Positions 33,560-47,600 of a DNA stretch of 64,000 nt are shown here, in pieces (position 1 is the first letter of the stretch; each line of letters opens with the position of its first letter). The stretch covers positions 186,001-250,000 of the forward strand of contig PZJY01000006.1 of the NCBI GenBank assembly GCA_031472005.1. Direction: 5' to 3'. Below the pieces are notes generated by a model. It was not told the origin of the DNA and did not search any database. It saw only the letters and a list, made by a program, of their open reading frames with translations. The stretch is from Tetracladium setigerum (taxonomy: Eukaryota > Ascomycota > Leotiomycetes > Helotiales). A program made the position numbers and the translations under genes.

Positions 33560-36262
33560 TTTCCTGAGACTTTGTTGTGACTTCAGAGGTGGATTGTAAA
33601 CCTGAGAACGAAGGCTGTAGGAGGTTGTAGATTATAAAATTAATGGTCAAGATGGTGGTTTGACTTTGGTTTATATTCATCTTTTTACATCAGCCAGAGC
33701 AACAGATTGAGACCACATCTATTCTGACAATTCAGCAGGAAAATGATCGGTGATCTACTCGGCAACCAGCTATTCTGTGTTCACCGCCATCCATTGTATT
33801 GAATCACTTGTTCGAAGTATAAATCTTCCTGTACCACAATCCCCCAATCAAGACGTTGTCTGCCTCGGTGGAAATCTCTCAAAAACTGTTTACTTTCAAC
33901 TATTCAGATGACGTTGGATATCGTCACTTTTCTTCCAATTTTGACATACATTGATTGACTGACAGAACGATCCTCGACTTCCTTGCGTCTGAGCAGTGAG
34001 CTCTCAAGGTTCTACATGCACTCTGATACTAGAACCTATCAGCTCTACTGTCTACAGCAGCGGAATATACCCCGATCACAAGACCAGCTCCATGATGCCT
34101 GCAAGGAATAAGCCTAAATTATGAACAGCAGTCAAGTGCACATACGTTTTACTTTCCGAAGGTAAATTCTCATTTGCACAACAAGCACGAGGAGGTCATT
34201 CATGCTCGAAATGAGAAAAGCCGTCTTCTTCACGTACTCTCGATGCCCTGAGTGTACTCTACGATACATGTTTGCTTCACGCAAACCATGCAACTAGAAG
34301 CTCAGCATCCCCAATGTACTTCAGCGGGCTTGAATCTTTCTTAACAAACATCTGTGTTTCTAACTGAGTCGATGACTGAACATAGAATTTGGTTTTATTT
34401 TCGTCCAAGTGCATCAAGAACTCCAAACTCGGAAGGTGCCGTGGGACGCTGATATTGAAACCCTCATCTTAAAAGCCATTACGCATCTTGACACTGAAAT
34501 TTGGAAACTGGAATATAATTCTGTCGACTAGTTGCTGAATTGAGCAGTTGAAGCTGTGTGACAGGACTGAGAGTATTGCCGAGCATGTGCCCGTCCGATC
34601 ACCATCAGACGCTTTACCATCAAAGAGAGTATCCATATCCCTGAGAGGCTGACACCTCAAGCTGACGATATGAATTGGATTTACAGCAAGTAATGCGCGT
34701 CAACCTTTGCCCCCGCATTCTACAATTCACATTTAGAATTTTGTGCAGTACAGGACGTCAAAAAATGCAGCATGAAGTTGTTGCAAATTTCATGTATCTT
34801 GACTATATTTTGTAACAAACTCACGCCAACAACAACCAAGTTCCTATGAAATAATCTGATTCCCACAAGATCATTCCATCATAGCCTGATCACCAAAATA
34901 AGATCATTATTGTGGGTGTTGTTTACTTTTCGGTTGTTGTCGTCGTCGGCTTGGCAACTTCCGAACTCCCCTGGGGCTCGCTTCGCCAAGTATCGTGAGA
35001 TACTTATTGTTGTATATAAATTCAAATTAGCCGATCGTCTTTCACTGGCTCCCATAATGTAACGATCGTTTAGCTGTTATCTCTCTAGAATCCAAAGGGA
35101 GTTAACTAGCTAAACATCTAGACCGTTGGAGCCGGTCCTCCCATTTCTTTTTTTTGCCATTTCTCAGGGTAATCATCTGATTCTTAATATTTTGGAAATA
35201 TTTCGGAAGCGAGATATTTTCTCTCTTTTTTTGTCTATTCTTTTTGTGAAGGTTCTTGCGCCTCAAGTTTCGCTCAATTGGTTGCAGCCTGAATTGAAAG
35301 TGAGATTGTCAAAACCTAACTGTAAGATTTTTCCAACACATGATACATCTCAGTCAGCCGAGCCATCCTTACTGAAGCAAAAAGATTGCCTGTAAACAAA
35401 CGGCTGAGCTCAGCTGAGGTTGCGCCAGTTGCTTTTACTTTTACAGTACTTTATCAACAACAAAAAGAATGGATGCAGTGCAATATCAAGTAAGCCAAAC
35501 AAATGCTCGTACCCGCATACTATTCTTTCTTGTATCACCACAACACTTTAACACAGGGTAAAATTAAAAGTGTTGACGTGAAGTTCGCAGACTGCGCAAT
35601 CGGATAAACATATATTAATCTCTTGTCTTTATCTTTACATGCACTCGGTATCAATCACGTAAATGATAAACTGTATTGGGGAGGACGGGTTCGTCTCTGA
35701 TAGGCAGGTAGTGCAAGATGAATGAGAGAAAACTAGATGAGCGCAAGATGTAGAAATAGAAGAAGGGGACAAAAGGAGAGCCTTGAAGCATAATATACTC
35801 AACATCTATTCCTGGCCCACCGACCCATTATCAAAGGCATCCTCTCAGCTCCTGAGGTAGGAATCGGATTCGCAGAACAGTGCAACTTCCATTTCCACGC
35901 ACCTGATCGCTAAATGATTAAGATCCCCAGAAACACATTCAACATTGAATTGAGAAGATGCGGCTGTCGAAATCCTTGGATTCTGGATATGTATAAAATC
36001 TAACAGGCCAATAGTTGGGCTATAATCCTCTCTTTCGTTGATGTCTCTGCGTCGCTGTCTATGTCGACCTCCTCTTCTTCCCATCCTTGATCTCCCTCCA
36101 AAAGGGCTGGCTCTATTTCCTCCCTGCTCCTGCTTCTTGGCTTCATCTTGCACGATCTTTGCTCTCCAGCTCCTCGCGCGCAATCCCATAAATGGACAAT
36201 CCATTCGTCCATCCAGAATGCAAGGAATATGTGTTCATCTTCCATCCACACATCTCTCCATC
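33560..36262. other. Intergenic, no gene seen
   Basis: Short AT-rich frames only, none with motifs or supported splicing. A short hairpin-like palindrome (AAGTATC-GTGA-GATACTT) lies near 34990-35010. Confidence 0.4.
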
Positions 36263-37103
36263 TCAACCCTCCGCCGCTCCTTCCTCCCTCTCACAATCCC
36301 TCTTGAATTGTCGAATCCCCCACATAATTTTCGGAATCTTCTCCCTCCTCCTCTTCGCCGCCCTGGTATACACTGCCTTCTCACTATTAACCTCTCCATC
36401 TTGTCCCTCCACCTCATCCACCGCCACACTCGACCCATTCATCGCAACCCTCCATCTCTCCACGTCCGTCTCCCAATCCCTCAATCCAGGTGCCCACATC
36501 GAACTTCTTACGCTTTTATGCAACATACTCCCCACCAGTGACTTGTGCACCGGGTACGGTTCGTATGGCCCATAAAGAGGGTTCGTATGAGGGGAGGTAA
36601 GATATTTGGCGTGGGAGAAAATTGAAGGGGAAGGGTGAAGTTCGAATGTCGATTTCTCGTCCTCCTCTTCTGCTTTTGCTCGGGCAACTCGTTGATTTTC
36701 TAAATCAGAACTTGAAAGAGAGCTATTATCCGCTGCCAAATCCAAATCTACTTGTGATTCCACATCGAGAGAAGGGGGCGGGGCATCAGGAATCAATCGA
36801 TATCGAATTGGCCCCTGCTTAATGAGATCTGTTACAGAAGATTCGTTCGCGAATGTTGCGATGAAGGCGTTCGGGACTGGGGAGATGACTCTGTGCTGGT
36901 TTACGTCAGTTGATCTGTTCGATGTCCATAGAATTGGGGAGAGTACACACCTTCAAAAATCGAAACATAGTCACCTCCCCGAACCGCTCCAAAACTCGTA
37001 GTACCTCGCGCTGTTCATTGAAGTTTCGTGGCGCGGGGAAGAGCTTTAGATGCACTGTTCGGGCGGTGAGGGCGCGGGATTTAGCGGCGAGACTGGAGGA
37101 CAT
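36263..37103 (-). CDS. Conserved fungal protein with N-terminal RRM-like fold
   Basis: Two exons (37103-36951 and 36895-36263) give 261 residues, joined in phase across a GTGTGT...ACCAG intron. The N-terminal 85 residues look like an RNA-recognition-motif fold: a strand TVHLKLFP, a helix EQREVLRVLERFG, a strand EVTMFRFLK, then NAFIATFANE and a second helix. The classic RNP aromatic residues are weak, so RNA binding is uncertain. The rest is polar and probably disordered, with an acidic linker, a motif HTNPLYGPYEPYP and a basic helix near the C-terminus. After the TGA at 36263 the same frame stays open for about 35 more codons, so a C-terminal intron or readthrough cannot be excluded. The function is unknown to me. 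Confidence 0.6.
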
Positions 37104-37775
37104 CTCCTCAATAGATGTTCAGGGCCTCTGGTAGGTGTTGATTTGTCGTTGTGACATTGCTGTAGATCCTTTGCGAAGGAGAGAAGTTGGTAGTCGAAAT
37201 GCTGGAGCTCCAGAAATTTGTACGGCGGCCGAAGGGAGTGGCATGTGCAGCTCATGTTAGCCTTGGCATTGCCGAAATGGCTTGACATGCGAAGCAAACA
37301 AACACTTCAACACAACAGAACTGCCTTTCCTCAAAACTGTAATCAAAGAATAGAAGATGCATAGTCAGAATCCAAGGATAGTCTTGTCTTATTTCAAAAT
37401 TAATGGTTTTCTTGCCCATGATTTGCAAGTTCTCGTTACAAGACTCCTTTTAGTATTTAGCAGCATTAAATGCGCTTCAAATTTTGGTTGAGATTTGAAA
37501 ACCCGATTGAAAAAATCGTTCATCGATAAAAAAGATCTATGCTGCTTAGGGTTAATTGAAAAGACCATGCTCCATCAATAGTTTGATCGTCGGCACCAAG
37601 CGAGAAGTTTGATACTTTCGGATTATTGTTGCAAATCTCAATTAATCTACTTAAGAACTACAATGCTAACTCCAAGAAACCGCATATCTAAAACTATGCC
37701 ATGCAAGAATAATCGAAACAAATTCTATATACAGCAGGTGCTTCTCTACTGGTCAATTAGGAGAAATAACACATC
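37104..37775. other. Intergenic, no gene seen
   Basis: AT-rich spacer between the RRM-like gene (5' side) and the MFS gene (3' side). No ORF or structured element was recognised. Confidence 0.5.
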
Positions 37776-39484
37776 CTAAATCTTCAAAGTATCATAATTA
37801 CTCTTCGCCCTAATGATATGTCCCCACTTGAACAGAACCCAGGGCACAGGAATCAGGGCCACGGCAATAAACCCTAGCAGGCTAGTCGCCCATCCAATCC
37901 CTAGATTCCGATACATCTGCAGCGTAAAGAGTGGGAATACAGCTCCGAGTGTGTAGCGCAGTATGCCATTTGCCGATAAAGCGCTAGCGGCGTTGGCGGC
38001 TCCGTAGGTGTCGACGAGGTAGGTTGCCGTGGCTGTGAGGGGCTGTGTTAGGCTTTTATGTAACATACAGATATTTTACGTTGGAAGGTTTGGGGGAAAT
38101 GGAGGGGGAAATCATACCGATGAAGATAGAAAGATTAGCCCATCCAAAAGGAATAGCCGACACAACCGGACTAGCCCAACTAATATCCTTCCTCGCCGTC
38201 CACGCAAACCACAACAAACTAATCGGCATACCAAAACAACCCGCCAGCGCAGGATAAAGCCTGTACTCCGGCGGCACAGCTCCATTATTCCCGCAACATA
38301 GGAGGCCCGGACGTGAGGTTGGTAGAGAAGGCGATCACAGATTACAACGGTGCCGAGAGCGAGGAAACATCCGATTCCAATGGCGAGAAAGACCAGTCCG
38401 GTTTCTTCTATGCTGAAGGAGTAGACGGATCTGAAGACATAGGGAAAGGCGGCGAAGAAGGCGAATAATACCGAGAAATTGAAGGCAGTGTAGAGGGAGA
38501 GGAAGATGACGATGGGTTCGGTGACGAGCATATGGAGTGGTCGGGTGAGTGTGATTGTGAGTAGGAATTTAATTTTGTCGGCGGCAGATGGACCTGGTGG
38601 AATGGGAATCGAAAGACGTTTGGCACGGCGGAGAAGGATGGTCTTCTTGTATGTTTCTTTTGTGAAGATGGTGAGGATTATGGAGAAGATGGCGAAAAAA
38701 ATCAATGTCCATTGTGTCCATCGCCAATTCTTCCGAACGGTCACGAAAGAGCCGATTACAGGTCTACGCATTGTCAGAGCATTATCGCTTCCATGGGGAG
38801 GTAGATATCTTACCCGAGGGCTGGTCCAAGAAACGGCATTGTGATATATAGCCCGCTGGGAGTAGCTCTGTTCTCAGGAAGATGGGTGTCGGCAATTGTG
38901 CCGGCCCTATTGCCAAAGCAGGCGAGAATGTCATTCCAGCAAAGAAGCGCAGTATACACAATGTCCATATGTTTTGTGAGAAACCAGCTCCAACAGTGAA
39001 AATCGCACCTAGAGGAGCAGACACAAGATATACCACTCGACGACCGTATGTTTCTGACATTGGGGCTGCGAGAAGTGGTCCAAAGCCCAGAGCAAACACA
39101 TATAATGTTAGGGGAAGAAGTGCCACTGTTGAAGAGACCCCAAATTGAGCCATAATTGCTGGTACAGCAGGTGAGTAGATTGAAGATCCCAGCGTGCTAT
39201 ATTCTATTAGACGTGTATCTGGTAGTGAATGGGGTGGCTTACGCGGAGAATGATACTAGAGCGGGAGGCATAACATGAAAACTTCGCTTCCATTGCGGCC
39301 AGAGAAGTGGGTTATCAGGATCATTAGGCCCATTCCAATCTGTGGATGATGTGGGCGTTCCTGGATCTGGTGTTGCCTTTTCAAGATCTGCTGGAGTGTC
39401 GAGTTGAGGGGAGGAAGTCTCCTTGTCAGGAGCTGGTGTTACATCGGTTGTTGATGTTGAAGCGGAGGTCTGAAGGTTCGACAT
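37776..39484 (-). CDS. MFS drug/polyamine-type transporter (DHA1 family), two apparent frameshifts
   Basis: Four exons (39484-39243, 39196-38814, 38763-38118, 38032-37776). The N-terminus is polar, then NPLLWPQWKRS, a typical entry to TM1 in DHA1 transporters. Motif-like stretches include MSETYGRR (loop 2-3) and FFAGMTFSPALAIG. About 12 helices are expected, and the last ends at a polar tail. Two single-base losses break the frame: a CCC run at 38905-38907 (AIG then out of frame, where AGTIADTHLPE is expected) and a CCC run at 38290-38292 (before NNGAVPPEYRLYP). Adding one base at each gives a full 509-residue protein. Conservation continues through both breaks, so consensus error or very recent loss is more likely than old decay. 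The substrate is unknown. Confidence 0.82.
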
Positions 39485-41025
39485 CTTGTTTGTGAAAGTA
39501 TACTTTTTCTGAGCTGCAATAACTTCTTGGACTTCTCCAATGCATCAATGCCTACTTGTTATATGATAATGTGGTTGATCTGGCCGAAGGAAAAACCGCA
39601 ATGTCCCTTATTGCTTGGTAATGAAGAACGATATAGTGAGAATGATGGCCAACAAAAAAAGGCGTCTTCGAAAGGGCGTAATAATACCCGTTCTCTCTTT
39701 GCACTTTGTTTTGTAATCTTTGTAGAAGCGGACCTCGGTGCTTCAATTATCGGGCAAGGAGGTGAAGCGGGCTTTGCGGACAGTTTGTTTGAGATGCGGC
39801 CAATGGCGTAAAGATGGGATGTTGCAATAATGAAGCAGATGATCTCAACACTGTGACTACTGAGTACAATGGTTAAAAAGAGAGGAGAGGAAATAGAGTA
39901 TTTGTCCAAAAAAATGGTGGAAATGATGATGTCTGCACTCGCAGTTTACTCATCCACAAACGAGGGGAGATGGCACGATGAGAGCAAGCGTGCCTGGATA
40001 GTTTTTCCACGGCCGTAAGGAAGCAATGACCATGTTTAGTTCAGCGGTTGTGTTGTCATCTGCTCGGTTCGGCTGTGATAATGATTACTGATCTGGAGCA
40101 CGCTCGGCTGTCACGACTAAACATGTTGATTCGAAGTCAGGAGGAGACAGTAAAACGGGAGAGTATATATGGTTATATGCCGCCCTGACTGGAAATGTTC
40201 CGAGTGGGATCCACAGGGAGAGAGTGTAAGGTTACACGAAGGTCGTGATGTTTTGTGGAGGTGATCGGCAGTGAGCAAAGAAGAGGCTCTGCAACGTCGA
40301 ATACCCGAGGGTGATATGCCAAGGCCAAGACCAGAGCTGATCACCTGACCTCAGGCTCATGGGAGATACAAAAGTGAACAACCTCCCCTTTGTTTTTATC
40401 TCATTGTATCTTTGAAGCGTTAGTGGCGTGATTTTCTGTGTTTTGTGTTTGTTTTGTAAGATATGAATTTCTTCTTTCGCTCTGTAACACTTCCTAACGA
40501 TGAGGCAGAGTCAGAGATAGAGATGATTTATTCAACATTGTGATCTAATTATCATTGTACTCCATTTGATCTCTAAAATTAAACAGACTCTATTACCTTA
40601 CCTTCACAAAGACTCCAACTTCCTTCAACCTATAAGGTATCTAGGGATATTCGGTTGTCTTCACTCCTCAACGTCTCGCTTGTTGACGGAGCTGAAGCGA
40701 TGCTTGGCAGTCGCAGCTGCGCACGTGGTCTCTACGTGGCGCCGCAGACGACAGAGTTGTGCGCAGTCAGGTCAGCCTCTCCTCACACCCCCCAAGGCAA
40801 TTCAAGGCTGTCCAAATTCCCAGCCAACTCAGAGCCTTGTAACCACCACCTCCACAACCACCATCACCACAACCCGTCCATCATCATCATCCACGACGAC
40901 GACGACGACCCTCAATCCCGTCGCGATAACCTCATTTTCGCTGTTCGACTGCCCCGAGCCTCGCTCTTTCTACTCTCTCGTTCAATTGCGGTGACCCGGG
41001 CCTGCTTGTCGTCGGCCTTGCGACC
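39485..41025. other. Divergent promoter region between MFS and caspase-like genes
   Basis: The two flanking genes are transcribed away from here. The region has CA/CT-rich leader sequence before 41026, including an ACC/CATC/GAC microsatellite near 40840-40910. No gene was recognised. Confidence 0.4.
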
Positions 41026-43671
41026 ATGGAGCCTTCTAACAAGAAACGACGTCTCGCCCCAAAACTGGCAGAGAAACCCTCCCACGACCAGGTGAGTCGC
41101 TCAATACCATGATATCGTCGGCGTATTTAGCTAATCATCGCATTCCAGCAGCCGTCGCAGGCTCAGTATAACACCTACAAGCCGGTGCCGCCAGTGCAAG
41201 ATGCCGCTCCTCCACCCGAGCGCACCGATTTCGAGTCCTTCGCCCGCCACCTGCAAGACGCCGCGATGCTCATCTATGCGCAAGCCAATAGATCCCCATA
41301 TACAAGTGTTTCAGTGTTGTTGTTGCGATGGGAGGACGATCTGAGCGTCGAGCAGGATCTGTTGCAGCTTCAAAAGGTCTTTCGCGATCGCTTCAATTAC
41401 CACACCGAGTCTTGGTGCATTCCCAGCTGCCCGAATCCAAGCATCAAGCTGACCATGCAAATGGCGCAACACATTGAGTATGCGCGATCCGACCACCTAT
41501 TAATCGTCTACTATGCTGGTTATGGTTTTGTCGGCTCTGACCACAACTTATATTGGGCTTGGTATGTTTTCTTCTCAGAGCCTCGTCGCGACCAACACTG
41601 ATCAGATGACAGCAATTCGCGCGAAGATTCCTCCCGACTCAAGTGGGAAGGGGTAAGATGTTTGTTGGAGGATGCACAGTCTGATATCCTGCTGCTGCTG
41701 GACACCTGTGCTGTTGCCGACGCTCCAACGGCTGGCAGTCACGGTGTAAAGCAGGTCATTGCAGCGTACAGTCCCGAGCAGGCTATTCGCGAGGCTGGTC
41801 CCCGTTCTTTTACATTCAACTTGGTGGAGGCTCTCAATAGACTCGGTAGCGGTCGTCCTTTCAGCATACAACGTCTTCACGAAGAGATTATCTCGCAGAA
41901 ACACAACAAGTTTTTGCAGCATGGTGCTCTGACCAATGGCAGTAATGGTTCGGTTGCATCTGGAAACGAAAGAATGCCGGTCTGCTTCTCCTTGACCCCA
42001 GGTTCTCTACAAAGCATCTCTCTATCACCGACGGGTCAACAAGGGCCAGGCAGATCCCACATATCCCCTGTCGCCTCTCCAGACAACGAGGTACCAGTTC
42101 CAAGACCCGTTATTGAGGATCACGGCATCAAAGTCAATTCAAATGCGGATCTCACATTCGAGGAAATGCGAGCATTGGTCTGCACAACTTTCCTTGGGGA
42201 ACCAAGTCAAGACATGGCTTCTTTCAAGCAATGGCTTCACAACACACCCATGGCCGCTTCGAAGATTGCTGTAGAAGGCATGTTCCACGGACCCCCCACC
42301 GTCCTACTTGTCTCCATGCCAATCGCTGTTTGGAACGTCGTTGCAGCTGATCGCACATGCGCTTTTTTGGGGTATGTTAATTCGCATAACATGACAACCG
42401 AGTACCAGCATCTTCTTGGAGGCATATCACCACTCGCCAAGGCTGCCACTTTCAAAGAGCTTGAGGATGGAAAGATTCTTCTCGAAGCACGACAGGCTGC
42501 TTCAACGCCTGTCATGGTTCGACATGAAAATCTTCCCCAAGATCCACTTCCGCTGCAGCAAACCCCTCTGGGACTGGATCCTCCAGGCCCAATACCTCAG
42601 GTCGTTGTTTATCCCAATCCGGGACCATCAAGTATCGCCGAACCAAAAGACGATGTTGAAGACTCAGTCGAGATGCATGAAGCTGCTGAACAACTCAAAG
42701 CTCTTAGCCATGTCCGTCATGTCAGCCATGATCATCCAAGCGAACGCAATCACCCTCATATTGCATCCGAATCCCCAGGCTTCCGATCTGGTCGAGAGGA
42801 GTCGATCTCTTCACAGGATGTCCCAGAAGAGGATGGTGAGGGCGATGTCTACACCGAGTACCCACAGACTTCCAAACCCAGGAATAGTCGCCGATCGATA
42901 CAAAAGGCTGGACCAAAGCAAGATACAAGATGTTCACTTTGTGGTCATGCCCCATTTAAGGACTCTTCCTCTCTACGAAAACACATTGCTGCAGCACATA
43001 CTCGACCATTTCCCTGTGCCTTCTCCTTTGCCGGATGCACAAGTACATTTGGTTCCAAAAACGAATGGAAGCGCCATATAGCATCTCAACACCTTTGCCT
43101 AACCTATTACCGCTGTTCCTCCTGCCCCCAAACAACCGTCGAAGGTAAGGGCAATGAATTTAACCGTAAGGACCTCTTCACCCAACATCTCCGCCGCATG
43201 CACGCCCCCTTTGCGATTAAGAAAGCGCTCGCCAAAGGTGACAGCAAACTCCAACTCGAATGGGAGACCCACGTCAAGGAAATGCAAGCCTCATGTCTCG
43301 TTATCCGTCGCCAACCCCCTCAGCGCTCTGCTTGCCCTAAAGCCGATTGCGCGAATGTCTTTGAAGGCACAGGTAGCTGGGATGATTGGACTGAGCATGT
43401 TGGTCGACATATGGAAAAAGGCGAAGCTTCTCGTCTTGGCGTTGATAGATTGCTGGCGAGATGGGCGCTGGAGCAGGGAATCATCGAGAGGAAGGAAGAT
43501 GGCGAGTATAGGTTAATTGGCACCGAGAGGGAAGCCGGGTCTGGTGGCGCGGGGTATTATAGTGATGGGAATGGGACGCCGGTGCAGGGCAGGAGGAATA
43601 ATAATCATGATCCACTGCTGGATGACGCGTTGAAGGGAATTGGGGGTGATGGGATGTTGATTGATGGATGA
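41026..43671 (+). CDS. Caspase-like domain protein with C-terminal C2H2 zinc fingers
   Basis: Three exons (41026-41091, 41149-41561, 41613-43671) give 845 residues in phase. Residues about 45-280 resemble the caspase/metacaspase fold: a hydrophobic strand leading to YYAGYG (143-148) where family members have YY-G-HG, and DILLLLDTC with Cys192 in the place of the catalytic cysteine. The usual catalytic His is Tyr147 here, so peptidase activity is doubtful. A long polar linker follows. The C-terminal part has C2H2-type fingers: CSLCGHAPFKDSSSLRKH, CAFSFAGCTSTFGSKNEWKR, CSSCPQTT and CPKADC. The combination suggests a nuclear or signalling protein. An N-terminal KKRR may be a localisation signal. 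No frame lesion was seen. Confidence 0.85.
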
Positions 43672-44676
43672 CACCAATCTCGTGGTTGTTGAACACAATC
43701 ATCATCCATCTAATCATAGACAATCTTGGTACAAACACGGGCAAGAGAGAGGAAGAGAGAGAGGCAGGGAGCAAACTTTCATCATCATCATTCTGCTTTT
43801 CTGCCTTCCTTCCCTTCGCAACGGAAGGAAAGCAAAATGGGGAGCGGGGCGTGGGCGTACAAATATGCATGTTCTTTCTCGCTCTTTTCTACGTCCTTAT
43901 CGCTTCTCTCCATCCCTCTCCCCCAACCTCGACGCCACCTCCTACTTTCTTTCTACAACAACAACTACCACAAAGTTGTTGCAAAAAGTAACGAAAAAGA
44001 GAAGAACAGGAAAAGAAAATGATATCGAAAACATGGGGACCGTCTTCGAAGTCATCAAGGGTACTCGCAAAAAACCAAAACGTACCGATGGATGCTTTAT
44101 ACGGTATTTTCTTCTTCTTTATTTGTATATTCTTTTGATCCTTTTTTGCCCCCCTCTTCTCTTTCTTCTTTCTTTTTTTCTTGTCGAGGAGTCTTATGGG
44201 GGTTGCTTGCTTCGGTTTGTTTTGGTGGGGGGTTTACGGCGATGGCGATGGAGGGGCTTTCTTTTTTTATTTTTTATGTTGCGTTGTGTGTGTAGTGTAT
44301 GTAGTTAGTTAGGACCGATGAGGAGGAGATAAGCAGGTAGATGATTAGGTAGGTAGTTATGTTAAGGGTGAGAATAGGAATCGAATTGAATGAATGATAT
44401 CGTTAATCTTTCCCTCTGTCTCTCTCTCCCTTCCATGTTGAAAAAGAGTTGGTAAAGCTTCATCTCAACTGGATTAAACCAGCTGTAGGGACATGCATCT
44501 TCATTCTAACTTCACTTCTAACAATCTAGCTCTCTACCTTCCCGAATGACAACCACCACAAGCTCATCCACACAATTAACGACCACATCAAGAGAACCAA
44601 ACTTCCCTCACCACAGGCAAAGCTCTATCCTCAATCTTCTATTTAAAATCGCAACCACCCTCCCAGAAAAAAACAA
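43672..44676. other. Convergent 3' region
   Basis: This lies between the convergent caspase-like and giant MFS genes. It is rich in T runs, CT tracts and short AG/GT repeats (for example 44280-44400). No gene was recognised. Confidence 0.45.
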
Positions 44677-47600
44677 TCACTCCCTAATCCCCGTCGCCCT
44701 TCTCTTCGGCGCTATCCCTTTCTCCGACTTCATCCTCCCCATCTCCCTATGCCCACCCAAATCACCCTGCTCTGGAATCCCCGTCACCGATCTCCCGCCA
44801 TCATCGCTAAACATACTCAGCCGACTCCCGCGACTGCTATGCCTACTCAGACTCCTGCGTACGTGATGCACGATCTCACTTTCCTTCTCCCTAATCTTCT
44901 GCTTGACATCAATCATCATCTGATGATTCGGATGGCGCGCTTCAAGACTCTGTTCGTCAACGAGTCGATTCTTGAGACGGATCTCGCTGAAGCGTGACAT
45001 GCTTCCTAGTTCGAGGACGCACATGCGGCGCGTGCTGTGGTGGGGATTGCCGATTATAATGGGTTGCCAGGGTTCTTGTTCATTCGTGCCTGGCATGCGA
45101 CGGGTGTTGTGATAGTGGTCCATTTCATGCTTCTTGCAGTCGGGGATGATTTGGACGTCTTTGAAGCGGATCAGAATACCGAGAAGGAGGATGGAGAGAA
45201 CGAGAAGGATGAATGCCATGACTCCAGATGCAGCTTGCTGGCCTAAGTTTCGTGTCAAAGCACCACCAACTCCTGAGGCTACTGCAGCGATCAGGTAGCC
45301 GAGGCCCTGCGTGATGCCAAACGCTGAAGAGACTCGGGGAAGGATGAGTAATTTGTTCGTTTGCTTGATGCTTTGCCTCCAGATGAGCCCCGACTTCGTC
45401 CTGTAATACCTGGCTGAAGATCAGAGGTATCATAAGTTTCCATGATGATACCATGGCACTCTGCCATGGCAAGATTTGAAAGAAATCCAATGAGGGCGGC
45501 GAACAATACTGGAACGATGAAGGGAATGTGAGCACCGCCAGACGAAAGAGTATAACCCAGGCCAGCGAAAGGGAGAGTCAAAACGAAGATGGCACGTCGA
45601 ATGAAATGTGAAGACCACTTGACTTTCTTTTTGTAGGTGTCATCGTCGCTAATAGGAGCATGGTTTCGGTCGCGGCTGAAGAGGGAAGCTTTCTGAAATG
45701 GGATTGCAACAAAAGCGCCAAGAGGTATCGAAGAAACTGCGAGACCAACATGAGGCGATTGGAATCTGTAGGTGTTGGAACACAATGAACCAAGAAGCTT
45801 GAAATCTATTAGCATCGTTTATTGAAGCTCACTAGAGGAGGCTTACCAAGACAATCAAGACGATTTGTCCATACATCCAAGCCACATACGCTGCCATGAC
45901 CATGAACCCAGGTTGTTTAAGCATCTTGATGGAAAGTTTCACTCCGTAATGGAACTCTTCTCCCCACCACTTTGGGCCTGTCTGAACCAAGTGCATTTTT
46001 ACTTCACCGCGAGCCAATCTTCTGGAGACCTCGTTGCCGTTCTTCACTTCGGCCACGGACCTTCGGAAGGCTGAACGTCTGACTTCCGGAGTGAGAACAT
46101 TCAAGAGCAGGATGAAAGCAATGATCGTAATGCTGATGTAGAAACCCCAGGCTGGACTGAGATGGTTAATAATTGCAGCTCCGATCAGGAAGCCAACTCC
46201 AATCGAGCCCATAGCTGACCAAGTCCACAACCCGAGCCAAACACCCATGCCACCGCCGTGACGACGTACATCAAACTCATCGACATGTTCCTGATGCGGA
46301 TTCGTGCTTTGGAGAGATGCGCCAAAAAGATCGGTGAGGATGCCCTTGAAATTCATGTTGGCAAATCCGAGACAAAGTCCCATCAAGGCACGGGGGAGAA
46401 TTAGAGCAACTCTCCAGACATGGGTATAAGGCGATCTTAATTGGCCGACAGCAAGAGCTTGCGGGAAAAGAAGAGGCATAGCCAGTGACATGGCACCAAG
46501 AATGTATGGTTTCCGACCATGGAGAAGTGGGAGTGGCCAGAACAGGAATGTCGGAATCGACAAGCCAATAAAGAAGAAAACGTTTCCCAGAACTGTGTAA
46601 TGGTGAAAGTCCACGATCCAGTACTGAATGGCAGGCGTTTCTCCAGCATATATCCCAACCAAGATTCCAACAAGAGCTGTGCTTAGACATGCAACGGCAG
46701 CACAGAATCTTTTCCTGCCAGGCGACCAGTCTCTCGCAATCGATTGTCGCTTGTGAGATCTTGCAAGACTGAAAGCTCTATGATCCTTCAAACTCACGTG
46801 GCGTTTATTTTTGAGATTAAGAACAGCATGTTTTCGACGACTTGTGGTGATTGGTAAATTAGGACTGGGCACATCTCTCAGCTCAATCTCTCTTTCCCGA
46901 ACTATTGCAGTTTCTGTACGAGTGATTGGGCCAGCTGGCTCGCCACGTTGGCGCTGACTGTACTCATGCTCGAAATCAACTTCTTCACTGCGAGTGAGTT
47001 GAGTTCCATCTAAGCTGTGGGAATACGGTGTACGGATCAGTCTGAGTTCTTCGGAACGAGAGCCTGTTGCTTGTGGAAACGGTTGTGACTGCTGAAATGA
47101 GCTGGGACTTATTGCATCTTGATCAGTGGCCGGGCATTTTGTGACGGTTTCATTCTCTGGCTGGGTTTGCTTTGGAGTCTGTTAGCCGTTTTCTTCTCAT
47201 ATTTTGAACATTTACTCTCGTGAATGAGGGAGATTATAGAATTATTTGGTGGGTAATATACCTCACGTTTGCTTTGTATCGGTTTTTCTTCAAGTCTTTC
47301 CTTGAGAGCATTGTGCTCAAGTTCAGAATGGCCTCTGCGGCAAACTGCCCTGGAATTGTGAGAAGGTGCCTTGGAATTACGAGGAGTTATCTTCGGCATG
47401 GGAACTGGAGAAATGGTTCCGGATCGGTCCACAACAGCTGGAGTAGAGGCGTTGCCAAGCAATCTGGGTGCTATAACGTCACTCTCGCCAGGCGTTTTGG
47501 CTGGACTTCTTCTATGCGGCGAGTAGGACTCTATCCCTTTTTGACTGAAATTTAGGCGTTTTCCGTCGAATGGATGTAGATTTTGGAACTCAATTGAACG

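Noticed and set aside
36192..36575. Plus-strand ORF with a hydrophobic segment
   Set aside because: It lies antisense to the RRM-like gene, whose two exons join in phase and show a recognisable fold. The plus ORF has no motif.
45335..45420. An 86-nt intron (GTATTA...CTTCAG) to explain the frame change in the giant MFS gene
   Set aside because: It restores phase but has no branch point and would delete sequence that looks conserved (TNYSSFPRVSS). A one-base loss in GGGG is simpler.
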